Shown: positions 59,434 through 64,000 of the stretch, piece by piece
Layout of the letters: each line of letters starts with the position of its first letter
Numbering within the stretch: position 1 is the first letter of the stretch
DNA from: Oenanthe sinensis
Taxonomy: Eukaryota; Streptophyta; Magnoliopsida; Apiales; Apiaceae
DNA length: 64,000 nt
Assembly: GCA_028671895.1 (NCBI GenBank)
Contig: CM053809.1
Span: 37,919,501-37,983,500 of the forward strand
Direction: 5' to 3'
Translations under genes and position numbers: made by a program
Notes under the pieces: generated by a model
What the model saw: only the letters and a program-made list of their open reading frames with translations
Database searches by the model: none
What the model was told of the DNA's origin: nothing

Positions 59434-60020
59434 CAACAACACAGACTTGAATGATTCGATTGATTGAAGAAGATATGATATGATATGATAGATTAGTATC
59501 GAAACAACCAGCAGCAGCAGCAGCAGCAAGTAATTAAAGGGGGGAAGAAGCCCTAATCACTAATCAGCAAGCAATAAGTAAGTCAACCTCCTAGTATATT
59601 AAAAGTGAGCAGATAAACTAGTACTAATACGGACTAGTAAATGGAGGAAGAAGAAGCAAGGTGATTTTCCATTAATTAGTACAGTAGTAGGAATAATAAT
59701 TATCAGTAGTAGCAATAAAAGCATGAAAGTTTGTTTATAATTACTACGACGAGTAATAAATACCTTAGACAAAAAGAAGAAAGCAGGAGGAGGAGGAGGA
59801 GGCCGGAGGGTATTAATTAGTAAAGCAGCAGCAGCCGCCGCCGCCACCGTCTTGCCATGGGGGGTAGATGAGCGAGAGTATGGAAGATTTTAGATCCGGC
59901 GGGAATTGAGGGGAGGATTAAGCGACTAAGGTAGGTAGCTGAATATGCAAAAGCAAAAGGCGTGGGATCATAATGAGGAACAAGACGAACATCAAGAGAA
60001 TAAAATGTTACTGTATTCAA
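59434..60020 (-). promoter_or_regulatory. 5' leader and proximal promoter of the VAL-like gene
   Basis: Contains (CAG)n at 59511-59528 and AGCAGCAGCAGCCGCCGCCG around 59823-59842, read on the transcript strand as CTG and CGG runs, plus (AGG)n near 59787-59800. Such trinucleotide tracts are common in plant 5' leaders. The frame is open for about 30 codons before ATG 59433, but family conservation begins at MASKTCMN, so the ATG at 59433 is preferred. Confidence 0.45.
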
Positions 60021-61292
60021 TACACTAATTGTAATTGCTAGTTGCTACTGCTGTACAATACAGTATTATATTACTACTGTATTTATATTTTTTTATTATA
60101 TACAAATGCATGGCAGTGGTGTTTGTAATTTGGAAAAGCAATATAAGACTTGAAGCATCAGCAAAAGCAAGCGTTGCGTCGCCCCTCGTTGAGAATTCGC
60201 CTACTTTACCCCACTGATGACAATCACATCCCTGCCGTAACAAATATTTTCGGGATTATGGGTAAAATTTTAAAATTGGGTTCTTTATATATTTTCAAAT
60301 ACATTAAAATTATTAAAACTAAAAGAGAATAAATATAAAACAAATAATATTATTAAACTATACCTTAAATTTAAATTATATATAAAGTATAATTTCCAAC
60401 ACATCAAAGAGCCATTCCTAATTTTCAAAATTCTTGGAAAATTTATCTTAAAACAGTATTTTGTATTTAAAAATCCCATATTACAATCTCATTTGATGTG
60501 AAAATCAAATCAGGATTGAATCGGGAATATATGCTAAATTCAAATAATTTTCATTTTTTTATGCAAATTTAAATTATTTTATATATAATATAAAATTGAG
60601 TATTAGTCCACTTTTATATTTTGTAGCAATTTATAACCTCTATCTTCTAATTTGATGTTGTTTTATCATCCCGCATATATTTCCTGTTTATTAAGATTGT
60701 TAAAATTAAAAATCAAATTTAATAAAGACATTTACATATTTCCCGCACATATTATAAGTTTTATTTAAATATTTTAAACATGAATTTAAATTTTGGAAAA
60801 AATATGGTGATATATATTATAGTATTAAAATTGCTTAACAATTGACATTCTGTATTTTTATTAAAAATATAATTTCAGACATTTTAAAAAGGATTAATAA
60901 TCGTATTAAAATAATTAAAATTGCTTAATAATTGAGCATCCATATTTTTATTAAAAATATAATTCCATGCCTTTTAAAAAGGATTAATAATCTTGAAACT
61001 GATAATGAAGTTGATCAATCTAGCAATGATGACGTGTATGAAAAAATATGTGTAGGAAATGTATATATTAGTCTTAGTTTTCAATTTTAATAGTAATAAT
61101 AATCGGATAATATGTGCATGAGTTGTAAAAGGAAACTAAATTAAAAGATAAATGTTGTAAAGTGTTACAAAACATAAAAGTAGATTGATTTGACAAAGCA
61201 CTACGACAGGTGCACTATTTTATTTCTAATTTTTATTGTGGTTCTATAAAAAATTTCATATTAATTTTTTTACTTGAATGTTACTCTAAACA

Positions 61293-61378
<86 letters not shown>

Positions 61379-62284
61379 GCAGCTTGTTACCGACCATCAT
61401 CCGGTATAATTTTCCGTCGATTGAAAAAAAATCCTAAAATTGCTTCAAAAAAACGCGGATAGATGACGTAACCCTCAACAAATTTTTATATATTAAACTA
61501 TCCTTGAAAATTTATAACGGATAAATGGTTTCAACAAGCGACATTCGGAGTCTCTTTTATTTTTTTTATTTATGAACATATTCAATCTTGAGTTTCTGAT
61601 AGCTATATAGGTTCACATGAAGTCAAATAATTTGAATTATAAATATCCTTTAAAATTCTTTTTATTGTATAATTATTAGTTATAATTATAAATATTCTAA
61701 ATTAATTTTTACTCTAATTATTTTTACTCTAATTAGTTATAATTATAATTATTAGTTATAATTATAAATATCCTTTTTATTGTATAATTGTTGAATCTCT
61801 ATCCATACTCTAAATATACATTTACATTATCCCGCGCTCAAATCTCTCCAACTTTCTTTATCGGAGAAGTATTTTTGTTTCTATCTTATTTAATTTTATC
61901 ATAAATAAGAGTTACTTTAAATATAACTTAACATTATAACTAATTCTATTGAAATACAATTCCTTATAAATTTTAAAATACCATATTTATTTATTAGAGA
62001 AGCTCTAATAAAATAATGAAATAAGAATTTGGTGAAAATTGTGTAAAAAAAAAAATTGGGTGAAAATAAATGAAATGTGTAGCAAGTAACGGAAGGGCGG
62101 GGAGAGCGGTAAAGAATGGGAGTTAACGTGGGAATCGTGATGTGAATGAACATGTCAAATATTGTTAATTTGTTGCATGCTATCTATTTTTTACCATCCT
62201 CCTCCTCCTCCTCGTCCTTGAAACAAAACAGACAGAAAATAATACTGTAATAAATATATATAGTTGTAGATAGCGATCAGGAGG
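60021..62284. other. AT-rich region between divergent VAL-like and V-ATPase E genes
   Basis: No gene is supported. It contains an imperfect duplication (TTAAAATTGCTTAA.AATTGA.CAT at 60827 and 60918, followed by ATTTTTATTAAAAATATAAT) and repeated TATAATTATAAATAT blocks at 61675-61790. The right end should contain the V-ATPase promoter and leader. Confidence 0.5.
61291..61369. repeat. (CATA)n(TA)n microsatellite
   Basis: About seven CATA units run directly into about 24 TA units, followed by (TG)5. Confidence 0.95.
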
Positions 62285-63673
62285 ATGAACGACGCAGATG
62301 TATCGAAGCAGATACAACAAATGGTGAGATTCATTAGGCAGGAAGCTGAAGAGAAAGCCAATGAGATCTCCGTTTCTGCTGAGGAGGTTACTGCCTGCCA
62401 ATGAATCTTTTGTTTCACCCCCTTTCATTTATATATTCTAAATATGTTCTTCAATTCATGGTCATTCGGCCTCCATTTTCATCTCTCTCTTTTCTGTTTC
62501 TTAGGAATTTAACATCGAGAAACTACAACTCTTTGAAGCTGAAAAGAAAAAGATCAAACAAGATTATGAGCGCAAGCTCAAGCAAGTCGATATTCGTAAG
62601 AAAATGTGAGTCTGTAGTCTTCCCTACCTAGCTACTTAATATCTCATTCTTACAACTGCATATTGCTCACATCTCCTCCCTGATATATATATATATTACG
62701 CTCGGATATGTCATCATCTATTATGATTTTGTAGTAACTGTATTATAATGCTGCAAGTACGTACCATTCCTACTAAATCTACTTTTCATACTCTTCTTCT
62801 GTATGTGACCTTTACTTACAGAATTATAATTCTCTTTGTTCAGTGGCTACTCAACGCAGCTTAATGCTTCCCGTATCAAGGTTTTACAAGCCCAAGATGA
62901 TATTGTCACTGCGTTGAAAGACTCTACAAGCAATGAGCTTATGCGAGTTTCCCAGGACAAGAATGTATATAAGAAGCTTCTTAAAGACTTGATCGTTCAG
63001 GTTCGTGATTTTCTTTTCTTTTCACGAAGCTACAAAATACTATGGGATATAATTAGATTAGATTATGACCCCGTTTGACTTACTTTACTTTTCATGTACT
63101 TGTGTCTGTAAAAAAAAGGGAAACAAACATCCCCTATAAGTGATCTGTTTTTCTATATATAGTCTACTTTTTAACTTGCCTTTGCAATATGTTTTACTTG
63201 CACAATGTTCCAATTATGATTGTTGAATATTTGTGTGTGGTTCTGCTTATATGAATTAGGTATAAACTTTCCAGATTTAGATTTTGTTATCTGCTATAGC
63301 ACTGTGCACTTACTAATAATGATATTACTTTCTTATTGAAATTTCTATATTAAACTATTAGTTGAGTTTTACACTTGATAATAAGCAGCATCTGTCGTTT
63401 GTTTATTCTACTACTTTCTGTGTTTTAAATTTCTATGTGCAAACTGGTCTGCTAAATGTTTTTCTTTTACATCTAGAGTTTTCTAAGGCTGAAAGAGCCA
63501 GCTGTGTTGATACGGTGTAGAGAGGTAGATGTTTCACTTGTTGAATCTGTTTTAGAGGAAGCACAACGCGAGTATGCTGACAGAGCTAAACTACAAGCCC
63601 CTTCAATTATGCTTGACAAGCGTGTATATCTCCCACCACCTCCGACTAGCGCAGGCACCCATGGTCTTTCCTG
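62285..63673 (+). CDS. VHA-E: V-type proton ATPase subunit E (partial, 3' end off window)
   Basis: Four exons, 62285-62386, 62505-62605, 62844-63000 and 63477-63673, join in frame (GT-AG) and give 185 complete codons. The product is the peripheral-stalk subunit E of the V-ATPase, which links the V1 catalytic head to the membrane sector on vacuole and endosome membranes. Seen: the N-terminal MNDADVSKQIQQMVRFIRQE, a long charged coiled coil (EEKANEISVSAEEEFNIEKL, then IEKLQLFEAEKKKIKQDYE), and YSTQLNASRIKVLQAQDD. The globular part begins with SFLRLKEPAVLIRC, and VYLPPPP sits just before the last visible donor. Exon 4 ends at TCCTG|GTGATT (phase 2); the downstream exon with the conserved SGGVVLAS-type start is not in the window. 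The start ATG is the conserved one. No defects were seen. Confidence 0.96.
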
Positions 63674-64000
63674 GTGATTATCTCACTCTCTCCAACCACA
63701 CTGTATTGGATACTTTCATATTATCATACTTCTGTGATGTGGAGCATATCAGTGAGCCTGTTGGTCCCATTCCCTATAAAAAACTGTCTGCTGCATATGT
63801 TGGATCTTACAGACTAATTTGTCAGCATCAGCATCTTGACAAATACAAATGACAGATGAAACATAACTGAATAATCAGAGAGGTTTACTCTGAATAGCAA
63901 ATATATATTAGTATCAGTCTTTTAGAAACTGTAGTTGAAAGATATTTTTTGTTGTTTTGTTGCTACGTTTGACTTTTACCTTTCTTGAATCTGGTGTCCT

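Noticed and set aside
59125..59529. Longer N-terminus for the VAL-like protein (open frame upstream of 59433)
   Set aside because: The preceding codons are a low-complexity Leu/Ile/Ser run read through the CTG repeat of the leader. Family similarity begins at the Met at 59433.
1..64000. CRISPR arrays, bacterial operons, tRNA or rRNA genes
   Set aside because: No spaced direct repeats of CRISPR type were found. No cloverleaf with a convincing T-loop and anticodon arm was seen, and the intron-rich genes show a plant nuclear origin.

Overview
This is a nuclear genome segment from a flowering plant, most likely a eudicot. The composition is strongly AT-rich and the genes carry many introns. The proteins are plant families (alpha-expansin, ATL-type RING-H2 ligase, VAL/HSI2-type B3 repressor, CAD1-like MACPF protein). 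About half of the window is transposon-derived. The species cannot be fixed from the sequence alone.

Layout: 17-4938 (-) is a PAP/OAS1-type nucleotidyltransferase whose 3' end lies beyond the left edge. 6309-7118 is a non-autonomous hAT element. 7600-9734 (-) is a receptor-like cytoplasmic kinase homologue that has lost its catalytic residues (a pseudokinase). 13113-14365 is a solo LTR. 14726-15298 (-) is a single-exon ATL RING-H2 E3 ligase. 16719-18250 is a decayed Mutator-like element. 19268-20387 (+) is an alpha-expansin. 21578-27111 (-) is a CAD1-like MACPF gene with a gypsy remnant in intron 1.

27800-44000 has no host gene and is a nest of transposons. It holds a 1,057-bp hAT element with a perfect 8-bp target duplication, Tourist-like elements, TIR elements sitting in (TA)n arrays, a solo Copia LTR, and a damaged Copia element on the minus strand. 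That Copia copy has lost its protease and integrase, has lost its 3' end, and carries an extra ORF with a promoter of its own. A ~1.94-kb host/TE block is present on both sides of it in direct orientation. This is best explained by a junction between an insertion-bearing and an empty allele, either in the plant or in the assembly.

44077-59433 (-) is one 12-exon, 15-kb VAL1/VAL2-type B3 gene. I could trace every splice junction in frame to a 911-residue protein. Its 3.4-kb first intron and 6.4-kb eighth intron hold several intact or decayed mobile elements. 62285-63673 (+) holds the first four exons of V-ATPase subunit E, which runs off the right edge.

The host genes do not form a functional cluster; they are ordinary neighbours. 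No CRISPR, operon, tRNA or rRNA gene was seen. The most unusual things are the kinase-dead RLCK, two GC-AG introns in different genes, the Copia chimera junction, and dense arrays of the word TGACAGT shared by the Copia LTR and the internal promoter of its extra ORF.
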